Source of the DNA: Streptomyces cathayae
Lineage (GTDB): Bacteria; Actinomycetota; Actinomycetes; Streptomycetales; Streptomycetaceae
Reading direction: 5' to 3'
DNA length: 64,000 nt
Assembly (NCBI RefSeq): GCF_029760955.1
Contig: NZ_CP121682.1
Location: 7,086,501-7,150,500 of the forward strand
Of this stretch, positions 1 to 8,682 are shown one piece after another. The stretch's first letter is position 1. Each line of letters begins with the position of its first letter. The position numbers were made by a program, and so were the translations under genes. The notes beneath the pieces are model-generated. The model saw only the letters and a program-made list of their open reading frames with translations, searched no databases and was not told the origin of the DNA.

Positions 1-2289
1 CATGGTCCCGACGGGGCAGGTGACGGGGACGCCGGACGCCTCGGAGACCTCGGCGAGCACCCGCTGCACCTCCTCGCGCACGATCCGCAGTTCCCGCACG
101 TCCCCGACGAGCGGGACCATGATCTCCGCCTGGGGAGCGCCGTCGGCCCGGGTGCGTTCGGCGACGGCCTCGCCGATGGCCCGTACCTGCATGGCGACCA
201 GGCCGGGAACCACCAGACCGAGGCGCACACCCCGCAGCCCGAGCATCGGGTTCTCCTCGTGCATCCGGTTCACCGCGGCCAGCAGTTCGACGTCGCGCGC
301 GACCGGCAGGTCGCCGCGCGCCTCGGCCGCGGCGATCCGCACCGCGAGTTCTGTCCGGTCGGGCAGGAACTCGTGCAGCGGCGGGTCCAGCAGGCGAATG
401 GTGACCGGAAGGCCGTCCATCGCCTCGAGGATGCCGACGAAGTCCTGACGCTGGAGCGGCAGCAACGCCGCCAGAGCCCCGTGGCGTTCGGTGTCCGAGC
501 GCGCCAGGATCATCTCCTCGACAAGCTTGCGGCGCTCGCCGAGGAACATGTGCTCGGTGCGGCACAGCCCGATGCCCTGAGCACCGAACCGGCGGGCTCG
601 CACGGCGTCCTCAGGGGTGTCGGCGTTGGCCCGCACCTCCAGCCGCCGGACGGTGTCGGCCCGGGCCAGGGCTCGCGCCACCGCGTCGACCACCCCGGCT
701 GATCCCTCGCCGGTGTCGCCGGTGTCGCCGGTCTCCAGGAACCGCATGACCGCCGAGTCGACGAGGGGCACCGACCCCGGATACACGGCACCGGCGGAGC
801 CGTCCACGGAGATGACCGTGCCCTCTTCGACGACGGTGCCGTCAGGGGCGGTGAAGCGCTGGGCCTCCGTGTCCACCTCGAGATCCTCGGCGCCGCACAC
901 GCAGACTTTGCCCATGCCGCGGGCGACCACGGCCGCATGGCTGGTCTTGCCGCCGCGGCTGGTGAGTACGGCCTGGGCGGCGATCATGCCGGGCAGGTCG
1001 TCGGGGGTCGTCTCCCGGCGGACCAGGATCACCTTCTCGCTGGCCGCGGCACGTCGTACGGCCTCCGCCGAGTGGAAGACGGCCGCTCCGACCGCGGCAC
1101 CCGGAGACGCCGGGAGGCCGCGGGCGAGCGGATCTCCGTTCCCCGAGGTGTCGAAGCGTGGGAACATGAGCCGGGTCAGTCCCTCGCCGCTCACCCGGGC
1201 AAGGCTCTCGTCCGGGGTGATGAGTCCCTCGTCGGCGAGGGCGGCGGTAAGGGCGAAGGCCGCCTCGGCGGTGCGCTTGCCGACCCGGGTCTGGAGCATC
1301 CACAGCGTGCCGCGCTCGATGGTGAACTCGATGTCGCACAGATCGCGGTAGTGCCGCTCCAGCGTCCGCATGTGGGCGCACAGCCGGGCGTACGACGTGG
1401 GGTCCAGCCGCTCCAGCTCGCTCAGGGGCACGGTGTTGCGGATGCCGGCGACGACATCCTCACCCTGGGCGTTGGGCAGGTAGTCGCCGTACGGTCCGGG
1501 GTGCCCGGTGGCCGGGTCACGGGTGAAGGCGACGCCGCTGCCGGAGTCGGAGCCGAGGTTGCCGAAGACCATGCGCTGCACGCTGACGGCGGTGCCCAGA
1601 TCGTCGGGGATGTGCTCGCGCCGGCGGTACAGGCGTGCCCGCTCCCCGTTCCAGGACTCGAAGACGGCCAGGATCGCCCGGTGCAGTTGCTCGGCGGGAG
1701 ACTGCGGGAAGCTCTCACCGGTTTCCCGACGGATCACGGTCTTGTACGTCTCCACCAGCTCGGCGAGGTCACCGGCATCCAGGTGCATGTCGTCCGGGGC
1801 GCCACGCAGGTCCTTGAGCTCGGCCATGGCCTGCTCGAACAGGGCGGCGTCGACACCCATGACCGTGCTGCCGAACATCTGGACGAGGCGGCGGTAGGAG
1901 TCCCAGGCGAAGCGTTCGCTGCCGGAGACCTTGGCCAGGCCCAGGACGGAGTCGTCGTTCAGCCCGATGTCGAGGATCGTCTCCATCATGCCGGGCATGG
2001 AGAAGCGGGCCCCTGAGCGGACGGACAGCAGCAGCGGGTCGTCCCGCTGTCCCAGCCGTCGGCCTGCGGCCTTCTCGACGGCCTTCAAGTGGTCGGAGAC
2101 CTCCCGCGACATGCCCATGGGCTCGCCCCCGGTGGTGAGGAAGGCCCGGCAGGCCTCGGTGGTGATGACGAAACCCGGCGGGACCGGCAGCCCGAGCCGT
2201 GTCATCTCGGCCAGGTTCGAGCCCTTGCCGCCGAGCAGGCCGACCATCTCACGACCGCCCTCGGTGAAGTCGTACACGTAACGGACCAT
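1..2289 (-). CDS. ppdK: Pyruvate, phosphate dikinase, C-terminus cut by window edge
   Basis: Interconverts pyruvate, ATP and Pi with PEP, AMP and PPi. 763 codons are visible with no stop, so roughly the last 110-140 residues of the usual 870-900 lie outside, including the PEP-site Cys. The start ATG (2287-2289) follows a GGAGGAGG ribosome site. The N-terminus MVRYVYDFTEGG...LLGGKGSNLAEM is the nucleotide-binding domain; GGKTSHAAVVARGMG carries the phospho-His at about residue 451; the TIM barrel begins after a short TGDTGDTG repeat at about residue 520. It lies head-to-head with a universal stress protein and near a GH65 enzyme, a grouping seen in hypoxia/dormancy regulons (family knowledge). 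A role in PEP supply or PPi use under energy stress is inferred. Confidence 0.95.
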   Translation of the reverse strand, partial: MVRYVYDFTEGGREMVGLLGGKGSNLAEMTRLGLPVPPGFVITTEACRAFLTTGGEPMGMSREVSDHLKAVEKAAGRRLGQRDDPLLLSVRSGARFSMPGMMETILDIGLNDDSVLGLAKVSGSERFAWDSYRRLVQMFGSTVMGVDAALFEQAMAELKDLRGAPDDMHLDAGDLAELVETYKTVIRRETGESFPQSPAEQLHRAILAVFESWNGERARLYRRREHIPDDLGTAVSVQRMVFGNLGSDSGSGVAFTRDPATGHPGPYGDYLPNAQGEDVVAGIRNTVPLSELERLDPTSYARLCAHMRTLERHYRDLCDIEFTIERGTLWMLQTRVGKRTAEAAFALTAALADEGLITPDESLARVSGEGLTRLMFPRFDTSGNGDPLARGLPASPGAAVGAAVFHSAEAVRRAAASEKVILVRRETTPDDLPGMIAAQAVLTSRGGKTSHAAVVARGMGKVCVCGAEDLEVDTEAQRFTAPDGTVVEEGTVISVDGSAGAVYPGSVPLVDSAVMRFLETGDTGDTGEGSAGVVDAVARALARADTVRRLEVRANADTPEDAVRARRFGAQGIGLCRTEHMFLGERRKLVEEMILARSDTERHGALAALLPLQRQDFVGILEAMDGLPVTIRLLDPPLHEFLPDRTELAVRIAAAEARGDLPVARDVELLAAVNRMHEENPMLGLRGVRLGLVVPGLVAMQVRAIGEAVAERTRADGAPQAEIMVPLVGDVRELRIVREEVQRVLAEVSEASGVPVTCPVGTM

Positions 2290-3059
2290 GACACCGTCCT
2301 CCTCCGTCAGGGGCCTGATGTGTCCAGCGTCCGACCGCGGGGCCCCTGGTGGGAGGTGCCGGCAGGCCCGGGCAAGGGGGGCCGTTGGGCCCCGACATCG
2401 CCCGCTGACGGTGCTCCCTGACGAAAAGGAGGGGGCGGGCGAAGATCCGTGCAAGGGCTGTGCGGCCTCTGGGCATCCACCTCGGTGGGGAAGAGGTTCG
2501 AGGGCGTCAGGAGCACCGGAAGCGATCCGGGGCCGAGAGGGATGCACGATGCCTCGCAACCTGGGGAGGGGGAGTCGCCGGATCCTCCGGGAATCCGGCG
2601 GCCGCACACCGGGCGGCCCGGGAGGCTTTGCGCCGTGCACCGGGCACGACTGGGCCGAGCAGACCGTCCGGGGGTCGTCCACAGCGGCTGCGCAACCCGT
2701 CCCGGGCCACGGATCGCCGCCCCCCTCGGGTACGACCAGCCGGTCGCCGCCGCAGAGGACAGTACTCAGGAGAGGGCCGTCGCTCCCGGCGAGGAACGGG
2801 TCGCCTCGGGGCTCGCATCGTGCGGATCGTCGCGGCCACCATCTCGCCGGAGTCCTTCGGGATCACCGCGAAGACATCGCGCAGGAAGTCAGGAAGTCAG
2901 GAAGTGAACGCGACACCGCCGGTGGGCGGCGCCGAGCACGACCTCGCGGACGGCCTGATTCCCCGGGTGCCGGGTCCGGAGGTCGCGGCGGGCCGTGGGC
3001 AGTGCGACGGTATGGGCAGGGAGTCTCGTGAGCGGCAGGACGGGAAGGCGGTGGTGACC
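2290..3059. other. Long divergent intergenic region before ppdK and usp
   Basis: About 770 bases without a convincing gene; the open frames here have no good ribosome site and no recognisable protein. It must hold the promoters for ppdK (leftward) and the usp gene (rightward). It contains a 16-base dyad at 2378-2393, a GGGGCCCC palindrome at 2339-2346, and an 8-base direct repeat (CAGGAAGT, three copies) near 2881-2905. The length is unusual for this compact region and suggests complex regulation. Confidence 0.5.
2378..2393. promoter_or_regulatory. DevR/DosR-like dyad upstream of ppdK
   Basis: GGGGCC-GTTG-GGCCCC is a perfect 6-base inverted repeat with a 4-base centre, about 90 bases upstream of the ppdK start. 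The layout (5 + 4 + 5 core, GGG...CCC ends) matches the dormancy regulator DevR/DosR box GGGACnnnnGTCCC except for one symmetric change per arm. PPDK and universal stress proteins are classic DosR-type targets. Sequence similarity is partial, so this is a candidate only. Confidence 0.35.
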
Positions 3060-3932
3060 ATGGAACTCTCGCTGGTGGTGGGGGTCGACGGTTCGGATCC
3101 CAGCCTGGAGGCGGTGGACTGGGCGGTGGAGGAGGCGGCGCGGCACAAGCTTCCTCTGCGGTTGGTCCATGCCTCGCTGTGGGAGCGGTACGAAGGAGGC
3201 GTCCCGTCCTTCGGACGGGAGCGTCCCGCCGAAGCCGTCCTTGCCCAGCACATCGTCGCCTCCGGAGCGGAACGGGCCCGGCAGCGCCGCCCGGAGGTCA
3301 AGGTGTCGAGCGATGTGCTCCCCGACGACCCCGTGTCGGCGCTGCTGGCGGCCGGACAGGAGGCGTGGTCCCTGGTCACGGGCTCCCGCGGGCGCGGTGA
3401 GTTGGCCGGGCTGACGCTGGGGTCGGTCGGTCTCGCGGTGGCCGCTCGCGCGATGTGCCCGGTCATCGTGGTCCGTGGCGGGGAACGGAACCGGCAGGGA
3501 GCCTTCGGACGGGTGGTGGTCGGGGTGGGCGACCTGCCCCACGGTCCGGGTGCGGTGCGGTTCGCCTTCCGTGAGGCCGAGGTGCGCGGCTCGGCCCTGG
3601 AGGCCGTGCGGGCCTGGCGCAGTCCGGCTCCTGAGCACGCGGACCCCCACCGCGCGGACGACGGCAGGCCCGCGCCCGAGGAACGGGCGTCGGCCGGCCT
3701 CGCCGAGGCGTTGAGTGAAGTGGCACGGGAACACCCGGACGTCGACGTACGCCGCACACCGGTCGAAGGTCCCGCCCACAAGGTCCTCCTGGAGGCATCG
3801 GCCGATGCCGACCTGATCGTCGTCGGAGCCCTGCGGCGGCACGGCCACTTCGGTCTCCAGCTCGGCAGGGTCGCCCACACCTTGCTGCACCACGCCGAGT
3901 GCCCGGTCGTCGTCGTTCCGCAACGGGGCTGA
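3060..3932 (+). CDS. Tandem-domain universal stress protein
   Basis: 290 residues with two Usp (alpha/beta, ATP-binding) domains, about residues 1-140 and 150-290. The first starts LSLVVGVDGSDPSLEAVDWA and carries the nucleotide motif GSRGRGELAGLTLGS; the second has VVGALRRHGHFGLQLG, a weaker version, and ends CPVVVVPQRG. The ATG at 3060 fits the domain start; there is a weak GGCGGTGG ribosome site. The GH65 gene follows after 57 bases, so the two are probably cotranscribed. Such proteins act in dormancy and stress resistance in actinomycetes; the exact ligand or partner is unknown. Confidence 0.9.
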   Translation: MELSLVVGVDGSDPSLEAVDWAVEEAARHKLPLRLVHASLWERYEGGVPSFGRERPAEAVLAQHIVASGAERARQRRPEVKVSSDVLPDDPVSALLAAGQEAWSLVTGSRGRGELAGLTLGSVGLAVAARAMCPVIVVRGGERNRQGAFGRVVVGVGDLPHGPGAVRFAFREAEVRGSALEAVRAWRSPAPEHADPHRADDGRPAPEERASAGLAEALSEVAREHPDVDVRRTPVEGPAHKVLLEASADADLIVVGALRRHGHFGLQLGRVAHTLLHHAECPVVVVPQRG

Positions 3933-3989
3933 GCCCGAGGGGCGTCGTACTCCTGCACGGTCCGGCAAGGAGAGATGCGAGGGCGGCCG

Positions 3990-6389
3990 ATGTCGGAGTG
4001 GACGTGGGAGTACGAGGGGTACGACCCCGCCGCCGAGCGGTTGCGGGAATCGCTCTGCACGCTCGGCAACGGCTACTTCGCCACCCGTGGCGCGGTGCCC
4101 GAGTGCAGGGCGGGCCTGGTGCACTGCCCGGGGACCTACGCGGCCGGGTGTTACAACTGCCTCGAGTCGACCGTGGCGGGGCGCCAGGTCGCCAACGAGG
4201 ACATGGTCAACCTCCCGAACTGGCTGCCGCTGCGTTTTCGTCTGCGTTCCCGGGGAGGGACATGGGGGCCGTGGCTCACCCCGGACTCCACAGCCCTGCT
4301 CGACCACCGGCAGGTCCTGGATCTGCGCAGGGCCGTGCTCATCCGTACCTCGCGCTACCGGGACGACGCCGCGAGAGCGCTCCGGGTGGAACAGATCCGC
4401 CTGGTGCACATGGGGGACCCGCATCTGGCGGCGCTGCGGACGGTACTCACCGCCGAGGACTGGACGGGAGACGTCGAGGTCGAGTCCGCCCTCGACGGCG
4501 ATGTGATCAACGCCAACGTCCACCGTTACCGGTCTCTCAACCGGCACCACCTGGCCCGCGTACGGACCGGCGTGCGGGAGCCCGGGACGGTGTGGCTGCG
4601 CTGCCGGACCAGCACCTCGGACATCGGGATCGCCATGGCCGCCCGGAGTGCCGTCGTGGGGCTGCCCGCGTCCTCCTCACAGCTGCGTCCCGACCGGCAC
4701 CGCGCGGTCCACCGCCTGGTGATCCCGATCGGTCCGGGCCGGCCCGTCGAGGTCGAGAAGACCGTGGCGCTGCACACCTCACGCGACACGGCGATCGCCG
4801 ACCCGCTCGAGGCTGCCGTCGACCGGGTGACCGAGGCATCGGACTTCGCCGCCCTGCTGCACTCCCACGTCGCCGCCTGGAAGCGGCTGTGGCGGCGCGC
4901 GGAGGTCCGGGTGCCCGGCGAGGCGGGCCGCATCCTGCGCCTGCACCTGTTCCACGTGCTGCAGACGCTGTCACCGCACACCGCGGACCTGGACGTGGGA
5001 GTGCCGGCCCGGGGACTGCACGGCGAGGCCTACCGCGGGCACGTCTTCTGGGACGAACTGTTCGTGCTGCCGTATCTGAACCTGCACTTCCCGGAGGTCT
5101 CCCGGGCACTGCTGACCTACCGCCACCGGCGCCTGCCGCAGGCGTGCCGGGCGGCGGCCGCGGCCGGCCGGACGGGGGCGATGTACCCGTGGCAGAGCGG
5201 CAGCGACGGCCGTGAGGAGACCCAGGAGCTGCATCTGAACCCCCGCTCGGGCCGCTGGCTGCCGGATCACTCCCGGCTCCAGCACCATGTGGGCTCGGCG
5301 ATCGCGTACAACGTGTGGCAGTACTGCGAGGCCAGCGGCGACACGGAGTTCCTGCACACCAAGGGCGCGGAGATGCTGCTGCAGATCGCCCGCTTCTGGG
5401 CGGACACGGCGGTCCACGACCCGGAGTCGAACCGTTATCGCATTCGTGGGGTGGTCGGCCCCGACGAGTACCACGACGGTTACCCGGGCTCCTCCCGGCC
5501 CGGCCTGGACGACAACACCTACACCAATGTCACCGCCGCCTGGGTCATCACCCGCGCCCTGGACCTCGTACGGCGGCTTCCCGCGTGGCGCAGGGAGGAG
5601 CTGTTCGAGCACGTGTGCCTGGACCGTGACCAGCTCCCCAGGTGGGAGGAGGTGTCCCGGCGGTTGCGGGTGCCCTACCACCAGGGCGTGATCAGCCAGT
5701 TCGAGGGCTACGGCGACCTCGCCGAGCTGGACTGGGACGGCTACCGCGCCCGGTACGACAGCATCCGCAGACTGGACCGGATCCTCGAGGCCGAGGGAGA
5801 CTCGGCCAACCGCTACAAGGCCTCCAAACAGGCCGACGTCCTCATGCTCGGCTATCTCTTCTCGCCCACGGAACTGCAGCGGTTGTTCCGGCGGCTGGGG
5901 TACGCGATGGACGACGCGATCTGGCGCGGGACCGTCGACTACTACCTCCGGCGCACCAGCCACGGCTCCACCCTCAGCGAACTCGTCCACGGCTGGGTCC
6001 TCGCCCGGGCCAGACGGGCGGAGGCGTGGCAGTACTTCCATGAGGCCCTCGAGTCGGACGTCGCCGACGTCCAGGGCGGCACGACCGGCGAAGGCGTCCA
6101 CCTCGGCGCCATGGCGGGGACCCTCGACCTCGTCCAGCGCTGCCTGACCGGACTGGAGACCCGCGAGGACGCCCTGTGGCTCGACCCGGTGCCGCTTCCG
6201 GCGCTGTCCGAGTACGGGTTCTCCCTGCGCTACCGCGGTCACTGGGGCATCAGCCTGCGGCGCCACAGCGGGCAGCTGGAACTCGGCGTACCGGACTCGG
6301 AGGAATCGCCGGTCCGCGTGGTGCTCGCCGACCGAGCCGTCACCATCGCTCCCGGAGAGACCTGCACGCTCCAGCTGCCGCCGAGCTGA
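3990..6389 (+). CDS. Glycoside hydrolase family 65 (disaccharide phosphorylase/hydrolase)
   Basis: 799 residues with the full GH65 layout: N-terminal beta-sandwich (LGNGYFATRGAVPE), linker, and (alpha/alpha)6 barrel. Visible motifs are GHVFWDELFVLPYL, MYPWQSGSDGREETQ, VVGPDEYHDGYPG with the general acid Glu at about 493, KASKQADVLML, and HGSTLS, which in phosphorylases helps bind phosphate. It is thus a maltose/trehalose/kojibiose-type phosphorylase or the related hydrolase; substrate cannot be read from sequence. Start at 3990 is chosen because GAGGGCGG sits 5 bases upstream; an in-frame ATG at 3975 is also possible. Likely operon with the upstream usp gene. Confidence 0.88.
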   Translation: MSEWTWEYEGYDPAAERLRESLCTLGNGYFATRGAVPECRAGLVHCPGTYAAGCYNCLESTVAGRQVANEDMVNLPNWLPLRFRLRSRGGTWGPWLTPDSTALLDHRQVLDLRRAVLIRTSRYRDDAARALRVEQIRLVHMGDPHLAALRTVLTAEDWTGDVEVESALDGDVINANVHRYRSLNRHHLARVRTGVREPGTVWLRCRTSTSDIGIAMAARSAVVGLPASSSQLRPDRHRAVHRLVIPIGPGRPVEVEKTVALHTSRDTAIADPLEAAVDRVTEASDFAALLHSHVAAWKRLWRRAEVRVPGEAGRILRLHLFHVLQTLSPHTADLDVGVPARGLHGEAYRGHVFWDELFVLPYLNLHFPEVSRALLTYRHRRLPQACRAAAAAGRTGAMYPWQSGSDGREETQELHLNPRSGRWLPDHSRLQHHVGSAIAYNVWQYCEASGDTEFLHTKGAEMLLQIARFWADTAVHDPESNRYRIRGVVGPDEYHDGYPGSSRPGLDDNTYTNVTAAWVITRALDLVRRLPAWRREELFEHVCLDRDQLPRWEEVSRRLRVPYHQGVISQFEGYGDLAELDWDGYRARYDSIRRLDRILEAEGDSANRYKASKQADVLMLGYLFSPTELQRLFRRLGYAMDDAIWRGTVDYYLRRTSHGSTLSELVHGWVLARARRAEAWQYFHEALESDVADVQGGTTGEGVHLGAMAGTLDLVQRCLTGLETREDALWLDPVPLPALSEYGFSLRYRGHWGISLRRHSGQLELGVPDSEESPVRVVLADRAVTIAPGETCTLQLPPS

Positions 6390-6824
6390 TCGGTGCCGCC
6401 GACGGGAGAAGCCCGAGGTGCCCTCACGAGCCGCCGGAGCCCACGCCGCCGGCCGGGCGGCAGGGGCGCGGCGTACTCGGACGGACGCGACGCCGACCAC
6501 GCCGATCACGGGGCGGACACCGTGGGTACGGAGCCCCGCACCGCGGACCGACACGGACACCCCGCCGGGCCGGGACAGCGCGAACGCTTCTTTGTGGGAA
6601 GGCGTACCGGTCAGGGAGCCAGGGAGAAACAGTCCTCCTCCAGGGTTCGCAGAACCGCCCGGTGCCCCAGCGGTCCTTCGCTGTCGGAGCCGCCGAACAG
6701 GCGGAGAGCCAGAACGAAGCAGACCACCGCGCGGGCCGGGAGAAGCCTGCGGCGGCGCCCGCTCTTCCGGTCGACTCCAGTACTTCGTCGACCCGTGGAC
6801 GGCCCGCCGCGTGAAAGCGCGAGG
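6390..6824. other. Convergent intergenic region, no gene seen
   Basis: About 435 bases between the GH65 stop and the stop of the WYL regulator. Frames here are open only because of GC bias; none has a ribosome site with a plausible protein, and I see no strong hairpin. Confidence 0.4.
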
Positions 6825-7766
6825 CTAGTCGTACCGGCGAAGGGTCCGTGTCGCGAGCTCGCGGATCCGGTCACGGGCTTCGGGGGGATCGGTCACGGTG
6901 AGGTCGTCCGCGAAGGGCAGCAACTGGCGCACGTCCTCGATCTCCCGGCATGCCACCGTGATCGTGGCTTCCTCGCCTTCGTGGGACCGCACGGTCAGAC
7001 GGGAACCGAGGATGCGCCTGGCGCGATCGAGCTGGCGGGCGGCGAGTCGTGCGTGTATCCGGACGGCATCGCTCGTCTCCCAGCGCGAGGTCAGTTCCGT
7101 CACCACGTCGGCGAGGGCCGTTCCGGGGCGCAACCGGCGCGGGGCGCGCATCGGTCGCCATTCGACAAGCCGTTCAAGGGCGTACAGCCGGGGAACTCCC
7201 GAGCGATCGGCGACGAGGTACCACCGGCCCGCTTTGGCCAGCAGGCCGTACGGATCGACGACCTGCCAGGCCGGCTCGACGTCCTCGGAACGCCGGTAGC
7301 GGATGCGCAGCCGCACACCGCGGCGTACGTCACCGACGACGGCGCTCGGATCGGCCCCCTCGGCGTCCCGGCCGAACCAGGGCCTGTTGTCGGTGGTGAC
7401 GACAGCGCTGATCGGCAGTCGAGACGACGCCGGATGTCGCCGTGCCGCGACCTTCGCTCGGGCCCGGCGGCTCTCGGTACCGGCGCCCAGCTGGTGGCGC
7501 TGCTCGTCGTCCAGACCGTGGAGCACGAGATGGTCGCGCTCGGTCGGGGTGAGCCGCGAGGTGTCGAGCGCGCCACCGGGCAGCAGCGTCACCCCGCCCC
7601 AGCGGCCGCGCTCGACCAGTATCGGAAAGCCCGCCTCCTGCAGCCATCGCAGGTCCCGCAGCACGGTGCGCACCGAGACCCCGACCCGCTCCGCGAGAAC
7701 GGCCGTGGTGATGACCTCGCGGGTCTGGAGGGCCAGCAACAGGGAGAAGAAGCGATCCGGGGTCAT
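6825..7766 (-). CDS. HTH-WYL transcriptional regulator
   Basis: 313 residues. Residues 1-60 form a DeoR/HTH_11-type winged helix (LAERVGVSVRTVLRDLRWLQEAG); a WYL domain follows with RIRYRR and PYGLLAKAGRWYLVADR, and a C-terminal WCX-like extension. WYL domains sense ligands, often nucleic-acid fragments or small molecules. Divergent from the VOC gene at 7900, with an inverted-repeat cluster between them, so it probably regulates that gene and itself. The start lacks a clear ribosome site and may be leaderless. Confidence 0.87.
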   Translation of the reverse strand: MTPDRFFSLLLALQTREVITTAVLAERVGVSVRTVLRDLRWLQEAGFPILVERGRWGGVTLLPGGALDTSRLTPTERDHLVLHGLDDEQRHQLGAGTESRRARAKVAARRHPASSRLPISAVVTTDNRPWFGRDAEGADPSAVVGDVRRGVRLRIRYRRSEDVEPAWQVVDPYGLLAKAGRWYLVADRSGVPRLYALERLVEWRPMRAPRRLRPGTALADVVTELTSRWETSDAVRIHARLAARQLDRARRILGSRLTVRSHEGEEATITVACREIEDVRQLLPFADDLTVTDPPEARDRIRELATRTLRRYD

Positions 7767-7791
7767 GACGCCGAGGTTCTCACGGGAACAC

Positions 7792-7813
7792 GACAGGATC
7801 TGTCATGTATGAC
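7792..7813. promoter_or_regulatory. Overlapping inverted repeats, candidate WYL-regulator operator
   Basis: Two interlocked dyads lie 26-47 bases upstream of the regulator start: GACAG-GAT-CTGTC (7792-7804) and GTCAT-GT-ATGAC (7802-7813). They sit in the divergent region between the WYL regulator and the VOC gene, where an autoregulatory site is expected. Function is inferred from position. Confidence 0.4.
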
Positions 7814-7831
7814 CGGCAGGCTCCTCTCGCC

Positions 7832-7876
7832 CGGACCGACCGGACCGACCGGACCGACCGGACCGACCGGATCGAC
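7832..7876 (+). repeat. 9-base tandem repeat upstream of VOC gene
   Basis: Four exact copies of CGGACCGAC followed by one with a single change, ending 23 bases before the VOC start. It separates the putative operator from the ribosome site, so copy-number change could alter promoter or leader spacing. Confidence 0.85.
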
Positions 7877-7899
7877 CGGCAGAACCGAAGGAGCCACTC

Positions 7900-8259
7900 A
7901 TGGCAGTCCCGAACATGGTCATCGTCCACGTCTCCGACGCACCGGCGTCCGCCCGCTTCTACGCGGAACTGTTCGACATCGAGCCGAGCTTCGAAACGCC
8001 CAGGTTCATCTCGTTCCCCCTCACCGACGGGTTCGACCTGGCCCTGTGGAGCGGGGTCTCGGGCCATCTGACGGCGCCGCGCACCAGTGAACTGTGCGTG
8101 ACCGTGAACGGCGGTCCCGAACAGATCGACCAGCAGTTCCGGGACTGGACGGCGAAGGGCGTCAAGACGGTGGAGGAACCCCACGACGAGGTGTTCGGCC
8201 GTACATTCGTCGTCGCCGACCCCGACGGCAACCTGATCCGGGTGGCACCCGTCGACTGA
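7900..8259 (+). CDS. VOC-superfamily protein (glyoxalase/bleomycin-resistance fold)
   Basis: 119 residues forming one paired beta-alpha-beta-beta-beta unit: MVIVHVSDAPASARFYAELF at the start and FVVADPDGNLIRVAPVD at the end. The terminal DPDGN motif is typical of the VOC superfamily; metal ligands are incomplete, so it may bind rather than convert its substrate. AAGGAG lies 6 bases before the ATG. Divergent from a WYL regulator that probably controls it. Confidence 0.85.
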   Translation: MAVPNMVIVHVSDAPASARFYAELFDIEPSFETPRFISFPLTDGFDLALWSGVSGHLTAPRTSELCVTVNGGPEQIDQQFRDWTAKGVKTVEEPHDEVFGRTFVVADPDGNLIRVAPVD

Positions 8260-8682
8260 CGCCCCCTGCCGGCGGCACGCGGCTCCGCGGTCCCCGACCG
8301 TCCCGGGGTTCGGCCGCGCACCCTGGCGGGCGCATTCGCCTGCACCGAGGCCGGGGGGACCACGCTGCGGATCGACGGAGCCGAGACCAGGCCCACCGAC
8401 CCCGGGCCGACCGGCCCGGACGGGGGTGAGGACATCCCGCTTCCGGCTGCCGCCCGGGGGAGCGACCTTCCTTCACCCGGGCCAGGCCGGTGGGGGCGTG
8501 GTTGAGCCGGGCTTTCCTCCAGACCGGCAGGGTCGGCCGGACCAGGGTCCTGCGCGGGTGTCTCTCGCCCGCACGGAGGAGGGCGACGGGCAGGTCGCCC
8601 GCGTACGCGACCGCCCGGGCCGGGCGGGACCGACTGCCGGTCGCCCGGGTGCCTCCGTGGGACCACCGAGCGGCGGGGCGGG
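8260..8682. other. Intergenic region, no gene seen
   Basis: About 420 bases between the VOC stop and the methyltransferase stop (convergent genes). Frames are open on both strands, but none shows a plausible start or known protein. No strong terminator hairpin was found. Confidence 0.4.

Noticed and set aside
2889..4550. Long leftward open frame opposite the usp and GH65 genes
   Set aside because: Antisense to well-recognised proteins; long empty frames on the other strand are expected at this GC level, and it has no ribosome site or domain.
7832..7876. Direct repeats considered as CRISPR
   Set aside because: Unit is 9 bases with no spacers and no cas genes in the window.
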